DNA from: Candidatus Oscillibacter excrementavium
GTDB taxonomy: Bacteria; Bacillota; Clostridia; Oscillospirales; Oscillospiraceae
DNA length: 64,000 nucleotides
NCBI GenBank assembly: GCA_019118505.1
Contig: DWYU01000024.1
Location: forward strand, 1-64,000
Direction: 5' to 3'
Shown here: one piece after another, positions 27,208-36,765 of the stretch
Position numbering within the stretch: position 1 is the first letter of the stretch
How the letters are laid out: each line of letters begins with the position of its first letter
The notes under the pieces: generated by a model
What the model was told of the DNA's origin: nothing
Seen by the model: only the letters and a program-made list of their open reading frames with translations
Database searches by the model: none
Position numbers and translations under genes: made by a program

Positions 27208-29844
27208 ATGAACAAAGAACTGCCCAAGGTGTATGAACCCCAGCAGGTGGAGTCCCGCATCTACCAGATGTGGGAGGACAACAACTGCTTCAACGGGGAC
27301 CCGGATCCCAAGAAACCGCCCTTTTCCATCGTCATGCCGCCCCCCAATGTCACAGGTCAGCTCCACATGGGCCACGCCCTGGACTGCACCCTTCAGGACA
27401 TCCTGACCCGCTTCAAGCGGATGCAGGGCTACTCCACCCTGTGGGTCCCCGGAACGGACCACGCCGGCATCGCCACCCAGATCAAGGTGGAGGAGGAGCT
27501 GCGCACCAAGGAGGGCCTGACCCGCTACGACCTGGGCCGGGAGAAGTTCCTCCAGCGGGTGTGGAAGTGGAAGGAGGAGTACGGCAACCGCATTGTGGAG
27601 CAGCAGAAGAAGATGGGCGTCTCCTGCGACTGGAGCCGCTCCCGCTTCACCATGGACGAGGGCTGCTCCAAGGCCGTGCGGGAGACCTTCTGCGAGCTGT
27701 ACGACAAGGGCCTGATCTACAAGGGCAGCCGCATCATCAACTGGTGCCCCCACTGCATCACCGCCCTGTCTGACGCCGAGGTGGAGTACGTGGACAAGCC
27801 CGGCCACCTGTGGTATATCCGCTACCCCCTGGCCGACGGCAGCGGGGATCTGGTGGTGGCCACCACTCGGCCGGAGACCATGATGGGCGATACCGGCGTG
27901 GCGGTGAACCCGGAGGACGAGCGGTTCAAGGACCTGGTGGGCAAGACCTGCATCCTGCCCATCATGAACCGGGAGATCCCCATCGTGGCGGACGACTACG
28001 TGGAGCTGGGCTTCGGCACCGGCGCCGTGAAGATGACCCCCGCCCACGACCCCAACGACTTCGAGGTGGGCCTGCGCCACAACCTGGAGGTCATCCGCGT
28101 CATCGGCGACGACGGCAAGATCAACGAAAACGGCGGCCCCTACAACGGGATGGACCGGTATGAGTGCCGCAAGCAGATCGTGAAGGATCTGGAGGAGCAG
28201 GGCTATCTGGTAAAGACCGAGCCCTACAACCACAACGTGGGCACCTGCTACCGCTGCCACAACGACGTGGAGCCCCTGATCTCCGCCCAGTGGTTCGTGA
28301 AGATGGAGCCCCTGGCCAAGGAGGCATTGCGGGTGGTCCGGGAGGGCGAGGTGAAGTTCGTCCCCGAGCGGTTCGCCAAGACCTATATCAACTGGATGGA
28401 GAACGTCCACGACTGGTGCATCTCCCGCCAGCTGTGGTGGGGCCACCAGATCCCCGCCTGGTACTGCGACGACTGCGGCCACATCAACGTCTCCCGGGAG
28501 GATCCCACCAAGTGCGAAAAGTGCGGCTCCACCCACCTGACCCGTGACCCGGACGTGCTGGACACCTGGTTCTCCAGCGCCCTGTGGCCCTTCTCCACCC
28601 TGGGCTGGCCGGAAAAGACGAAGGAGCTGGACTTCTACTATCCCACCAGCGTCATGGTCACCGGCTACGACATCATCTTCTTCTGGGTGGCCCGGATGAT
28701 CTTCTCCGGCTGCGAGCAGATGCACCAGATCCCCTTCCACACGGTGCTGATCCACGGTCTGGTGCGGGACGATAAGGGCCGCAAGATGTCCAAGTCCCTG
28801 GGCAACGGCATCGACCCGCTGGAGATGGCGGAGAAGTTCGGCGCCGACGCTCTGCGCTTCAACCTGATCACCGGCAACTCCCCGGGCAACGACACCCGGT
28901 TCTACACCGAGAAGTGCGAGGCCATGCGGAACTTCGCCAACAAGATCTGGAACGCCAGCCGGTTCGTGATGATGAATCTGCGCCTCAACAAGTGTGAGCT
29001 GCCGGCGGCGGACGCCCTGGCGCCGGAGGACAAGTGGGTCCTCTCCAAGCTGAACACCCTGGTGAAGGAGGTCACGGAGAACCTGGACGCCTACGAGATC
29101 GGCGTGGCCTCCGCCAAGGTCTACGACTTCCTGTGGGACACCTACTGCGACTGGTATATCGAGCTGACCAAGACCCGTCTCCAGGGAGAGGACGAGGGGG
29201 CCAAGCTGGTGGCCCAGAACGTGCTCTGCTACGTGCTGATCACGCTGCTGAAGCTGCTGCACCCCTTCATGCCCTTCATCACCGAGGAGATCTACCAGGC
29301 CCTGCCCCACGAGGACCGGTTCATCATGACCTCCCGGTGGCCGGAGTACCGCGCCGACCTGTCCTTCCCGGCGGAGGAGGCCGCCATGGAGGCCGTCATG
29401 GACACCATCAAGGCCATCCGGGGCCGCCGGGCGGAGATGAACGTGCCCCCCTCCAGAAAGGCGGAGGTACTGATCGTCACTGCCACCCCGGACGTCTACG
29501 CCCAGGGCAGCCACTTCATCCAGCGCCTGGCCTACGCCAGTGAGGTGAAGTTCGCGGACGCCGCCCCGGCGGATGTGTCCGGCATGGTCACCGCCGTCAC
29601 CCACAACGCCACGGCCTACCTGCCCTTGCGGGAGCTGGTGGACATCGCCGCGGAGCTGGAGCGGATCCGCAAGGAGATCGAGAAGGCCCGGAACGGCCTG
29701 CGGAGCGTGGAGCAGAAGCTCTCCAACGAGAAGTTCGTCTCCCGTGCCCCGGAGGCGGTGGTGAACGCCGAGCGGGAGAAGGCCGTCAAGTACCAGGAGC
29801 TCATCGCCAAGCTGGAGGAATCCGCCAAGGCCATGCAGGCGTAA
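27208..29844 (+). CDS. valS: Valyl-tRNA synthetase
   Basis: [16 protein letters not shown] (HIGH), [13 protein letters not shown] (KMSKS), class I editing domain. Confidence 0.99.
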   Translation: MNKELPKVYEPQQVESRIYQMWEDNNCFNGDPDPKKPPFSIVMPPPNVTGQLHMGHALDCTLQDILTRFKRMQGYSTLWVPGTDHAGIATQIKVEEELRTKEGLTRYDLGREKFLQRVWKWKEEYGNRIVEQQKKMGVSCDWSRSRFTMDEGCSKAVRETFCELYDKGLIYKGSRIINWCPHCITALSDAEVEYVDKPGHLWYIRYPLADGSGDLVVATTRPETMMGDTGVAVNPEDERFKDLVGKTCILPIMNREIPIVADDYVELGFGTGAVKMTPAHDPNDFEVGLRHNLEVIRVIGDDGKINENGGPYNGMDRYECRKQIVKDLEEQGYLVKTEPYNHNVGTCYRCHNDVEPLISAQWFVKMEPLAKEALRVVREGEVKFVPERFAKTYINWMENVHDWCISRQLWWGHQIPAWYCDDCGHINVSREDPTKCEKCGSTHLTRDPDVLDTWFSSALWPFSTLGWPEKTKELDFYYPTSVMVTGYDIIFFWVARMIFSGCEQMHQIPFHTVLIHGLVRDDKGRKMSKSLGNGIDPLEMAEKFGADALRFNLITGNSPGNDTRFYTEKCEAMRNFANKIWNASRFVMMNLRLNKCELPAADALAPEDKWVLSKLNTLVKEVTENLDAYEIGVASAKVYDFLWDTYCDWYIELTKTRLQGEDEGAKLVAQNVLCYVLITLLKLLHPFMPFITEEIYQALPHEDRFIMTSRWPEYRADLSFPAEEAAMEAVMDTIKAIRGRRAEMNVPPSRKAEVLIVTATPDVYAQGSHFIQRLAYASEVKFADAAPADVSGMVTAVTHNATAYLPLRELVDIAAELERIRKEIEKARNGLRSVEQKLSNEKFVSRAPEAVVNAEREKAVKYQELIAKLEESAKAMQA

Positions 29845-29877
29845 CGCCCCGGCACACCATCAAACCCCAGCGCCAAA

Positions 29878-29911
29878 ACGCCCCTGCGGAGCATCTCCCA
29901 GGGGCGTTTTT
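29878..29911 (+). terminator. Rho-independent terminator of valS
   Basis: acgcccctg...caggggcgt followed by tttt. Confidence 0.8.
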
Positions 29912-29957
29912 CGATAGGACCTCTGCGGCGGAGCGCTGTGGAGAGAGGAGGGACGAG

Positions 29958-30446
29958 ATGAAGCTGAAAAATCCCCTGCTGGCAGTCCGGGACATGGAGC
30001 GGTCCAAGGCCTTTTACAAGGAGGTCCTGGGGCTCCGTGTGGTGATGGACTTCGGCGCCAACGTGACCCTCACCGGCGGCCTGTGCCTCCAGACTTTGGA
30101 CACCTGGGCGGAGTTCCTGGGAAAAGCGGCGGAGGCGATCCGCTTCGGCGGCGGTGACAGCGAGGTCTACTTTGAGGAGGACGACTTCGACGGTTTCCTG
30201 GCGCGGCTGGCTGGGTATGCGGATGTGGTGTACGTCCACCCGCCGCTGGAACACCGCTGGGGCCAGCGGGTGGTGCGGTTCTACGACCCGGACTGCCACA
30301 TCATCGAGGTGGGGGAGAACCTGAAGGCCGTGTGCCGCCGGTTCCGGGACCAGGGCATGACGCCGGAGCAGATCGCCGCACGGATGGAGGTCCCCCTGGA
30401 GTTCGTCACCGGCTGTCTGCGCTGCACGAGGGAAGGAGGGGCATGA
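29958..30446 (+). CDS. VOC/glyoxalase family protein
   Basis: LKNPLLAVRDMERSKAFYKEVLGLRVVMDFGANVTL; VVRFYDPDCHIIEVGENL. Confidence 0.9.
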   Translation: MKLKNPLLAVRDMERSKAFYKEVLGLRVVMDFGANVTLTGGLCLQTLDTWAEFLGKAAEAIRFGGGDSEVYFEEDDFDGFLARLAGYADVVYVHPPLEHRWGQRVVRFYDPDCHIIEVGENLKAVCRRFRDQGMTPEQIAARMEVPLEFVTGCLRCTREGGA

Positions 30447-30892
30447 TGGAGATCCAAAAGCTCCGGGCGCCGGAGCTTCCGGCGGCCATGGACCTGTGCT
30501 GGCGGGTGTTTCAGGAATTTGAGGCCCCGGACTACCCACCGGAGGGCATGGAGGCCTTTCACGCTTATATATCAAATGCTGAACAGGTAAAACACTTAAC
30601 AGGATTCGGCGCCTGGGAGGGCCGAAATCTCCTGGGCGTCCTGGCGGCGGAGGAGAGCCACATCGCCCTGTTCTTCGTGGACCCGGCATTCCACCGGCGG
30701 GGCATCGGCCGCGCACTGTTCCAGGCGTATCTGGCGGCGGGGGACTGGGACCGGGTGACGGTCCACAGCTCCCCCTACGCGGTGGAGGTCTACCGGCATC
30801 TGGGCTTTTCGCCCACGGCGGAGGAGCAGCGCTCGCCGGACGGCATCCGCTACACCCCCATGGCGTGGGAGCCCAAAACAGAATCCGAATGA
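30443..30892 (+). CDS. GNAT family N-acetyltransferase
   Basis: ALFFVDPAFHRRGIGRALFQAYLAAGDWDRVTVHSSPYAVEVYRHLGF. Confidence 0.92.
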   Translation: MMEIQKLRAPELPAAMDLCWRVFQEFEAPDYPPEGMEAFHAYISNAEQVKHLTGFGAWEGRNLLGVLAAEESHIALFFVDPAFHRRGIGRALFQAYLAAGDWDRVTVHSSPYAVEVYRHLGFSPTAEEQRSPDGIRYTPMAWEPKTESE

Positions 30893-30900
30893 GTGCGGCA

Positions 30901-30938
30901 GCGCCCCCGGAGGGATCTTCCCTCCGGGGGCGCTTTTG
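30901..30938 (+). terminator. Rho-independent terminator
   Basis: gcgcccccggaggga-tct-tccctccgggggcgc followed by tttt. Confidence 0.85.
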
Positions 30939-30941
30939 GAT

Positions 30942-31568
30942 TCAGCGGATGAAATTGGTGCGGTGGTCCCGCTCCGCCTGAGGCGGCTGGAGACCGGCGG
31001 CCTGTCCCGCCTGGATGCACCGGACCAGCCACAGCAGATTCCTGGCCAGGTTCCGCATGGTCTGCATCCCTTCCGCGTCCTGGAGAACCTCCTCCGGCGT
31101 GTTGCCGTGGACCATGTTCCAGTAAGTAGAGGACACCACCGGCATCTGGGCGATGGTGAAGTACTTGTTCAGCACGTCCACCGAGGCGGTGGTGCCTGCC
31201 CGCCGGGCGGAGGCCACAGCCGCGCCGGGCTTGTGGGCGAAGGCGCTGCCTCCGGCGTAGAACACCCGGTCCAGCACCGAGAGGAGCCGGCCGGAGGGAT
31301 GGGCGTAGTACACCGGTGTGCCGAACACAAAGCCGTCCGCCTCCCGGGCCTTCCCAATGATCTGGTTCACCATGTCGTCATCGAACACGCAGCGGCCCGG
31401 CGTCTTTTGACAGGTCCTGCAGGCGGTGCAGTCCCGGATAGGGCCGCTGCCCAGAAAGAGGAGCTCCGTCTCCGCGCCGCCATTCTCCAGCGTGTCCGCC
31501 ACCTCCCGCAGAGCCGTGTAGGTGCAGCCGTTGGGCCGTGAGCTGCCGTTGATCAGCAAAATTTTCAT
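30942..31568 (-). CDS. Flavodoxin-like NAD(P)H-dependent FMN oxidoreductase
   Basis: MKILLINGSSRPNGCTYTALREVADTLENGG, CTACRTCQKTPGRC, GFVFGTPVYYAHPSGRL. Confidence 0.93.
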   Translation of the reverse strand: MKILLINGSSRPNGCTYTALREVADTLENGGAETELLFLGSGPIRDCTACRTCQKTPGRCVFDDDMVNQIIGKAREADGFVFGTPVYYAHPSGRLLSVLDRVFYAGGSAFAHKPGAAVASARRAGTTASVDVLNKYFTIAQMPVVSSTYWNMVHGNTPEEVLQDAEGMQTMRNLARNLLWLVRCIQAGQAAGLQPPQAERDHRTNFIR

Positions 31569-31759
31569 AGATGTGCCTGCCTTTCCCCTGAGATACCTCC
31601 ATGATACCCCGCCGTCGGCGATGGCGCAAGCGGAATCCGGGAACATTTTGCCGTGGGGAAGAAATCCGACAAAAAAAATTCCCGGCTTTCCTTATAATGG
31701 AAGGAAAAACGGGGTACGCTGTATCTTGGTACACCAATGACAAGAAAGAGGGGGATCCA

Positions 31760-32065
31760 ATGGAGATCGAAGCCACAAGCGCGGACCGGAATCTGCTGCT
31801 GGAGCTGAAGGGAGAGCTGGACCACCACGGGGCCCGGGACGCCCTCCGGGAGCTGGAGCTGGCCATCGACGCAGCGCTGCCGAAAAAGCTGGTGCTGGAC
31901 CTGTCCGGCGTGACGTTCATGGACAGCTCCGGCATCGCGCTGATCCTGCGGGCCCAGCAGCGGATGAGTTTGCTGGACGGCAGTCTGCTGGTGCGGAACG
32001 TGCCCCAGCAGGCGCGGCGGGTCCTGGATGCCGCCGGCATCGGCCGGCTGGTGACAATCCGATAA
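31760..32065 (+). CDS. spoIIAA: Anti-sigma F factor antagonist SpoIIAA
   Basis: STAS domain LVLDLSGVTFMDSSGIALILRAQQRM; first gene of spoIIA operon. Confidence 0.93.
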   Translation: MEIEATSADRNLLLELKGELDHHGARDALRELELAIDAALPKKLVLDLSGVTFMDSSGIALILRAQQRMSLLDGSLLVRNVPQQARRVLDAAGIGRLVTIR

Positions 32066-32083
32066 AAAGGGGGAGTACATACC

Positions 32084-32533
32084 ATGAAAACCAGAGCCAA
32101 CAACGAGGTCACGCTGGCCTTTCCCAGCCGCAGCAGCAACGAGGGGTTCGCCCGGGCAGCGGTGTCCTGCTTCGCCGCCCAGATGGACCCCACCCTCAAT
32201 GAGCTGGAGGACATCAAGACCGCCGTCAGCGAGGCGGTGACCAACGCCATCGTCCACGCCTACCCGGACTCCATCGGCCAGGTGGTGGTGAAGGTCCGCA
32301 TCTGCCCGGACCAGGTGCTGGAGGTGACGGTGCGGGACCACGGCCGGGGCATCCCGGACATCGAGAAAGCCCGCCAGCCCATGTTCACCACCGGCGGAGA
32401 GGAGCGCAGCGGCATGGGCTTCACCATCATGGAGAGTTTTATGGACAAGCTGGTGGTCCGCTCCACGCCGGGCCGGGGCACCACCGTGGTGATGCGCAAG
32501 CGGCTGGTGCCCCGGCTGAAGAGCGGGACATGA
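32084..32533 (+). CDS. spoIIAB: Anti-sigma F factor SpoIIAB
   Basis: GHKL kinase motifs ELEDIKTAVSEAVTNAIVHAYP, DHGRGIPDIEKARQPMFTT, RSGMGFTIMESFMD. Confidence 0.96.
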   Translation: MKTRANNEVTLAFPSRSSNEGFARAAVSCFAAQMDPTLNELEDIKTAVSEAVTNAIVHAYPDSIGQVVVKVRICPDQVLEVTVRDHGRGIPDIEKARQPMFTTGGEERSGMGFTIMESFMDKLVVRSTPGRGTTVVMRKRLVPRLKSGT

Positions 32534-33234
32534 GCGCCACGCTGGAGCTGCTGCGGGCGGCCCAGGAGGGAGACCGGGACGCCTGCGAGCGGGCGGTGAT
32601 CGAGAACAACGGCCTGATCTGGAGCGTGGTGCGGCGGTACTACGGCCGGGGTGTGGACCCGGAGGACCTGTACCAGCTGGGGTGCCTGGGGTTTTTGAAG
32701 GCGGTGCAGGGGTTCGACTTCGACTACGGCACCTGCTTCTCCACCTACGCCGTGCCCAAGATCGCCGGGGAGATTCGCCGCTTTCTCCGGGATGACGGCG
32801 CGGTGAAAGTGGGCCGCACCATGCGGGAGCAAGCACAGTCCCTTTACACCATTCGGGAGCGGCTGCGGCAGGAACTGGGCCGGGAGCCGGTGCTCTCCGA
32901 GCTCTCCGCGGCCTCCGGCCTGACGCCGGAGGAGATCGCCCAGGTGGAGATCGCCACGGACACGCCGGAGTCCCTTCAGAAGGAGACCGCCGACGGCCTC
33001 ACCCTGGAGGGGATGCTGGGCACCGACGCCCCGGAGGAGGGCATGGTGGAGCGGATTGCCCTGCGGGAGTCCATTGACCAGCTGCCGGAGAAGGAGCGGA
33101 TGACCATTCTCCTCCGGTACTTCAAGGGGCTGACCCAGGAGCAGACCGCCCGGATCCTGGGGGTGTCCCAGGTGCAGGTATCCCGGCTGGAGCGCCGGGG
33201 CCTGAAACGGCTGCGGGAGTCCCTCTCGATTTGA
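32530..33234 (+). CDS. sigF: RNA polymerase sporulation sigma factor SigF
   Basis: DPEDLYQLGCLGFLKAVQGFDFDYGTCFSTYAVPKIAGEIRRFLRDDGAVKV; operonic with spoIIAA-AB. Confidence 0.97.
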   Translation: MSATLELLRAAQEGDRDACERAVIENNGLIWSVVRRYYGRGVDPEDLYQLGCLGFLKAVQGFDFDYGTCFSTYAVPKIAGEIRRFLRDDGAVKVGRTMREQAQSLYTIRERLRQELGREPVLSELSAASGLTPEEIAQVEIATDTPESLQKETADGLTLEGMLGTDAPEEGMVERIALRESIDQLPEKERMTILLRYFKGLTQEQTARILGVSQVQVSRLERRGLKRLRESLSI

Positions 33235-33979
33235 AGAAGTCCTCTCCCTGGAACTCCGTCATGGTGTTCCAGTACCGCTTGGGCATGTGGGTCATGCGGC
33301 AGCGGGGGTTGTCCCGCTCCCGGATGGCGATGGTGTCGTAGAACCGCTTCCACAGCAGGCGGTAGCGGGCCTCCGCCTCGTCCGGCGGCGCCATCTGGAA
33401 CTGCTCCAGGGGCCGGATGGCGGACCGGCCCCCGGCGTAGAACAGCGCCTCCCGGTGGGTGCGGTCGTAGAGGAAGAACCGCTCGTTCCGGTACCGGGCG
33501 CAGAAGTGCTGCCGCAGCAGGGGGAGGACCCGGTTTTTCGGTTCGATCTCGCCGCCCAGCACACCACCTAAGTCAGAGAAGCGGACAAAGCCCTTGTACT
33601 GGTGGACCTCGCCATTCAGGTGGCGCACCGCCCGGAGGATGGGGTACAGGGTCTCGTCGGACAGGTCCCGGAGGAACCGGGGCCCCTCCTCCAGCAGCTT
33701 CACCACCAGACGGTACAGGTGCAGCTCCCGGTCCGGCAGGCAGGTGAGAAAGCCCCGCCGCAGCAGGTCCGCAGCCTCTGGCGACAGCTTGACCACCTTC
33801 CGGTATACCCGGGCGGCGTGGTCCCGGTCCGTCAGCACCGTCCGCACGGGGAACAGAGAGGATTGAATGTCCTCACCGCAGGTGATCGCGGTGAGGACTT
33901 CTTTTTGGGCGTAGCTTTCAAAGACGCAGGAGAGGAGCCCCTCGAAGCTGCCGTCGTATTCATAGATCATTTCCGTCAT
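33122..33979 (-). CDS. TIGR03915-like SAM-linked putative DNA metabolism/repair protein
   Basis: MIYEYDGSFEGLLSCVFESYAQKE, KNRVLPLLRQHFCARYRNERFFLYDRTHREALFY, PKRYWNTMTEFQ; directly downstream of partner radical SAM gene; extends 113 nt antisense into sigF. Confidence 0.9.
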   Translation of the reverse strand: MTEMIYEYDGSFEGLLSCVFESYAQKEVLTAITCGEDIQSSLFPVRTVLTDRDHAARVYRKVVKLSPEAADLLRRGFLTCLPDRELHLYRLVVKLLEEGPRFLRDLSDETLYPILRAVRHLNGEVHQYKGFVRFSDLGGVLGGEIEPKNRVLPLLRQHFCARYRNERFFLYDRTHREALFYAGGRSAIRPLEQFQMAPPDEAEARYRLLWKRFYDTIAIRERDNPRCRMTHMPKRYWNTMTEFQGEDFFKSRGTPAAVSGPGAPAGIPAPGTPPGSGRSAPGSAP

Positions 33980-33992
33980 GGAGAGACCTCCC

Positions 33993-35258
33993 TCATACCG
34001 GGGCGAACAGGGACAGCTGCTCCAACTCCGGCTGGGGCAGGGAGGACCGCTCCGCCGCGATCAGGTTCCGCAGCAGGCTGTCCGGGGTGAACCGCAGGCC
34101 GTCGGCCATGCGGCCGGAGGCGGTGAGAAAATACTGGGCCCGCTTCATCACCACCCCCAGCTTGGGCAGGTCCTCGATCCGCAGCTTCCGGGCCCGGCGG
34201 GACACCAGGATCCGCTTGGCGGAGACCACCCCCACGCCGGGGATCCGCAGCAGCGTCTCGTAGTCCGCCCGGTTCACCTCCACCGGGAAGAAGTCCAGGT
34301 GCTGGAGGGCCCAGCTGCACTTGGGGTCCACCTGGGGGTTGAAGTCCGGGTGGCTTGCGTCCAGCAACTCCTCCGCCCGGAAGCCGTAAAACCGCAGCAG
34401 CCAGTCCGCCTGATACAGCCGGTGCTCCCGCAGCAGGGGCGGCTTGGTGTCCCTGGACGGCAGCATGGGGTTCTCCACCACCGGCACATAGGCGGAGTAG
34501 AACACCCGTTTGAGCCGGTAGCGGTCATACAGCCCCTGGGTCAGCCGCAGGATGTGGTAGTCCGTGTCCGCCGTGGCCCCCACGATCAGCTGGGTGCTCT
34601 GGCCGGCGGGGGCAAACTTGGGGGCGTGGCGGTACTTCACCAGCTCCTCCCGGCTCTGCTGGCCCCGCACCCGGATCTGTCCCATGGGGGCCAGGATGGC
34701 CTGCTTCGTCTTGTCCGGGGCCAGTGCCCGGAGGCCCGCCTCCGACGGCAGCTCGATGTTGACGCTGAGCCGGTCCGCCAGGAACCCCAGCTGCTCCACC
34801 AGCTCCGGCGCGGTGCCGGGGATGGCCTTGGCGTGGATATAGCCGTTGAAGCGGTACTGCTCCCGCAGGATCCGCAGGGACCGGATCATCAGCTCCGTGG
34901 TGTAGTCCGGGGAGCGGTACACGCCGGAGGAGAGGAACAGCCCCTCGATGTAGTTCCGCCGGTAGAACTGGATGGTGAGATCCGCCAGCTCCTCCGGGGT
35001 GAACATGGCCCGCTTCGTCTCGTTGCTGCGGCGGTTGACGCAGTATTTGCAGTCATACACGCACCGGTTGGTCAGCAGCACCTTCAAAAGGGTGACGCAC
35101 CGGCCGTCGGCGGAGAAGGAGTGGCAGCACCCGGCAATGGAGGATGTGGTGTTGCCGATGTATCCCGCCCTGGCCTTCCGGTTCCCGCCGCTGGAGGTGC
35201 AGGCCGCGTCGTACTTGGCCGCGTCCGTCAGGACGGTGAGCTTTTCCAGAACGTCCAT
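33993..35258 (-). CDS. TIGR03916-like putative DNA modification/repair radical SAM protein
   Basis: Radical SAM CVYDCKYC (CxxxCxxC), C-terminal helix-hairpin-helix LLRIPGVGVVSAKRILVSRRARKL. Confidence 0.93.
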   Translation of the reverse strand: MDVLEKLTVLTDAAKYDAACTSSGGNRKARAGYIGNTTSSIAGCCHSFSADGRCVTLLKVLLTNRCVYDCKYCVNRRSNETKRAMFTPEELADLTIQFYRRNYIEGLFLSSGVYRSPDYTTELMIRSLRILREQYRFNGYIHAKAIPGTAPELVEQLGFLADRLSVNIELPSEAGLRALAPDKTKQAILAPMGQIRVRGQQSREELVKYRHAPKFAPAGQSTQLIVGATADTDYHILRLTQGLYDRYRLKRVFYSAYVPVVENPMLPSRDTKPPLLREHRLYQADWLLRFYGFRAEELLDASHPDFNPQVDPKCSWALQHLDFFPVEVNRADYETLLRIPGVGVVSAKRILVSRRARKLRIEDLPKLGVVMKRAQYFLTASGRMADGLRFTPDSLLRNLIAAERSSLPQPELEQLSLFAPV

Positions 35259-35259
35259 C

Positions 35260-35388
35260 TCACCGGAGGGCGGTCCGCCGCCGGGTGTGATGCCGGGCCG
35301 GGCGCTCGATGGCGTCGATGACCCGGAAGAGCTGGGAGGTCAGAAAGACCACGCCCACCAGAATAAAAAAGAAAGTCCAGCCACTCAT
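35260..35388 (-). CDS. Tiny single-TM protein (42 aa), first gene of a SOS-type operon
   Basis: MSGWTFFFILVGVVFLTSQLFRVIDAIERPARHHTRRRTALR; RBS aaggagggtatttcc; stop is 1 nt before the radical SAM ATG. Confidence 0.75.
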   Translation of the reverse strand: MSGWTFFFILVGVVFLTSQLFRVIDAIERPARHHTRRRTALR

Positions 35389-35405
35389 GGAAATACCCTC
35401 CTTAT

Positions 35406-35419
35406 CGAACACCTGTTCG
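35406..35419 (-). promoter_or_regulatory. LexA/SOS box (Gram-positive type)
   Basis: Perfect palindrome CGAACACCTGTTCG just downstream of the -10. Confidence 0.85.
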
Positions 35420-35425
35420 ATAATT

Positions 35426-35454
35426 ATTGTAGCGCGAATACATGTGCCTGTCAA
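35426..35454 (-). promoter_or_regulatory. Sigma-A type promoter on minus strand
   Basis: TTGACA - 17 nt - TACAAT read on the minus strand. Confidence 0.8.
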
Positions 35455-35462
35455 GCGAAAAT

Positions 35463-35476
35463 CGAACAAAAGTACG
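35463..35476 (-). promoter_or_regulatory. Second, degenerate SOS-like box
   Basis: CGAACAAAAGTACG, one mismatch in the right half-site, upstream of the -35. Confidence 0.45.
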
Positions 35477-35559
35477 ATGCGGAATTTGGAGGTTCTCCCA
35501 GGCCGGCGGAAGGGGAGGACCGCAAAAAAAGGACCGCCTGTTCGGCGGTCCCTTGTGGG

Positions 35560-36582
35560 TCAGCAGGTGGCCAGGTCCCGGAGGAAGGACTCCATGGCGC
35601 TCTCCGGTGTGGCCCAGCTGGTCACCAGGCGGATGCAGGTGTGGTCCGCGTCCACCACGTGGTCGATCTCAAATTCGTACCCCAGCTCCTGGAGCTTTTG
35701 GACCGCGGCGTTGGGCAGCACCGGGAACTGCTGGTTGGAGGGGGAGTCCACCGGGAAGGGGTACCCCAGGGCGGCGATGCCGTCCCGGAGCCGGAGGGCC
35801 AGCTGGTTGGCGTGGCGGGCCAGGTCGAAGTAGAGGCCGTCCTCCAGCAGGGCCTGGAACTGGATCCCCAGCAGCCGCCCCTTGGCCAGCACGGCGCCCC
35901 GCTGCTTCATGTGCCAGCGGTAGTGGGGCAGGGGACGGGTGAGCACCAGCGCCTCCCCGAACAGGGCGCCGTTTTTCGTGCCGCCGATGGTGAAGGCGTC
36001 GGTCAGAGCAGCCAGGTCCGGCAGGGTCAGGTCATTGCCGGGGGCGGTGAGGGCGGAGCCCAGCCGGGCGCCGTCCAGATAGAGGACTAGGCCGTGGACA
36101 TCACAGCACCGCCGCAGGGCGGTCAGCTCCGCTTTGGTATAAATGGTGCCGATCTCCGTGGTGTCGGAGATGTACACCAGCCGGGGCAGCACCATGTGCT
36201 CCGTGCCGTTGTGCTGGGCCAGGACGGACTCCACCAGCGCCGGGGTCAGCTTGCCGTCGGGGCTCTCCACGGTGCAGACCTTGTGGCCGGTGGCCTCGAT
36301 GGCGCCGGTCTCGTGGGTGCTGACGTGGCCGGTCTGGGCGGCGATCACCGCCTCGTAGGACTGTAAAAACGCGTCGATGGTCACCAGATTCACCTGGGTG
36401 CCGCCCACCAGAAAGTGGACGTCGGCGTCCGGGGCGGCGCAGAGGCGGCGGATGGTGTCCGCCGCGGCCTGGCAGTAGGGGTCCATGCCATAGCCCACCG
36501 TCTGGACGGCGTTGGTGTCCGTCAGGGCCTGGAGGACCTGGGGGTGGGCCCCCTCGCTGTAATCGTTCCGGAAACTGTACAT
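35560..36582 (-). CDS. ltaE: Low-specificity L-threonine aldolase
   Basis: MYSFRNDYSEGAHPQVLQAL, VLYLDGARLGSAL, FTIGGTKNGALFGEALVL (PLP Lys); ORF-track extension upstream of 36582 is spurious. Confidence 0.93.
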   Translation of the reverse strand: MYSFRNDYSEGAHPQVLQALTDTNAVQTVGYGMDPYCQAAADTIRRLCAAPDADVHFLVGGTQVNLVTIDAFLQSYEAVIAAQTGHVSTHETGAIEATGHKVCTVESPDGKLTPALVESVLAQHNGTEHMVLPRLVYISDTTEIGTIYTKAELTALRRCCDVHGLVLYLDGARLGSALTAPGNDLTLPDLAALTDAFTIGGTKNGALFGEALVLTRPLPHYRWHMKQRGAVLAKGRLLGIQFQALLEDGLYFDLARHANQLALRLRDGIAALGYPFPVDSPSNQQFPVLPNAAVQKLQELGYEFEIDHVVDADHTCIRLVTSWATPESAMESFLRDLATC

Positions 36583-36765
36583 TGTGCTCTCCCGCCTTTT
36601 CGAATAGAATAGAGCCATGATACCGCCGATGGCGGGGAAATGCAAGTGCGGAGGCGATTCCAGGGCTAAAAGAAAAAAATCTGGAAATACTGGCAGCGAG
36701 AGGGAACTTTTCGGCGGCGGGGTCCGTCTGTACTCCCCGAGAACTTTTGAAAGGAAACCAAACAC

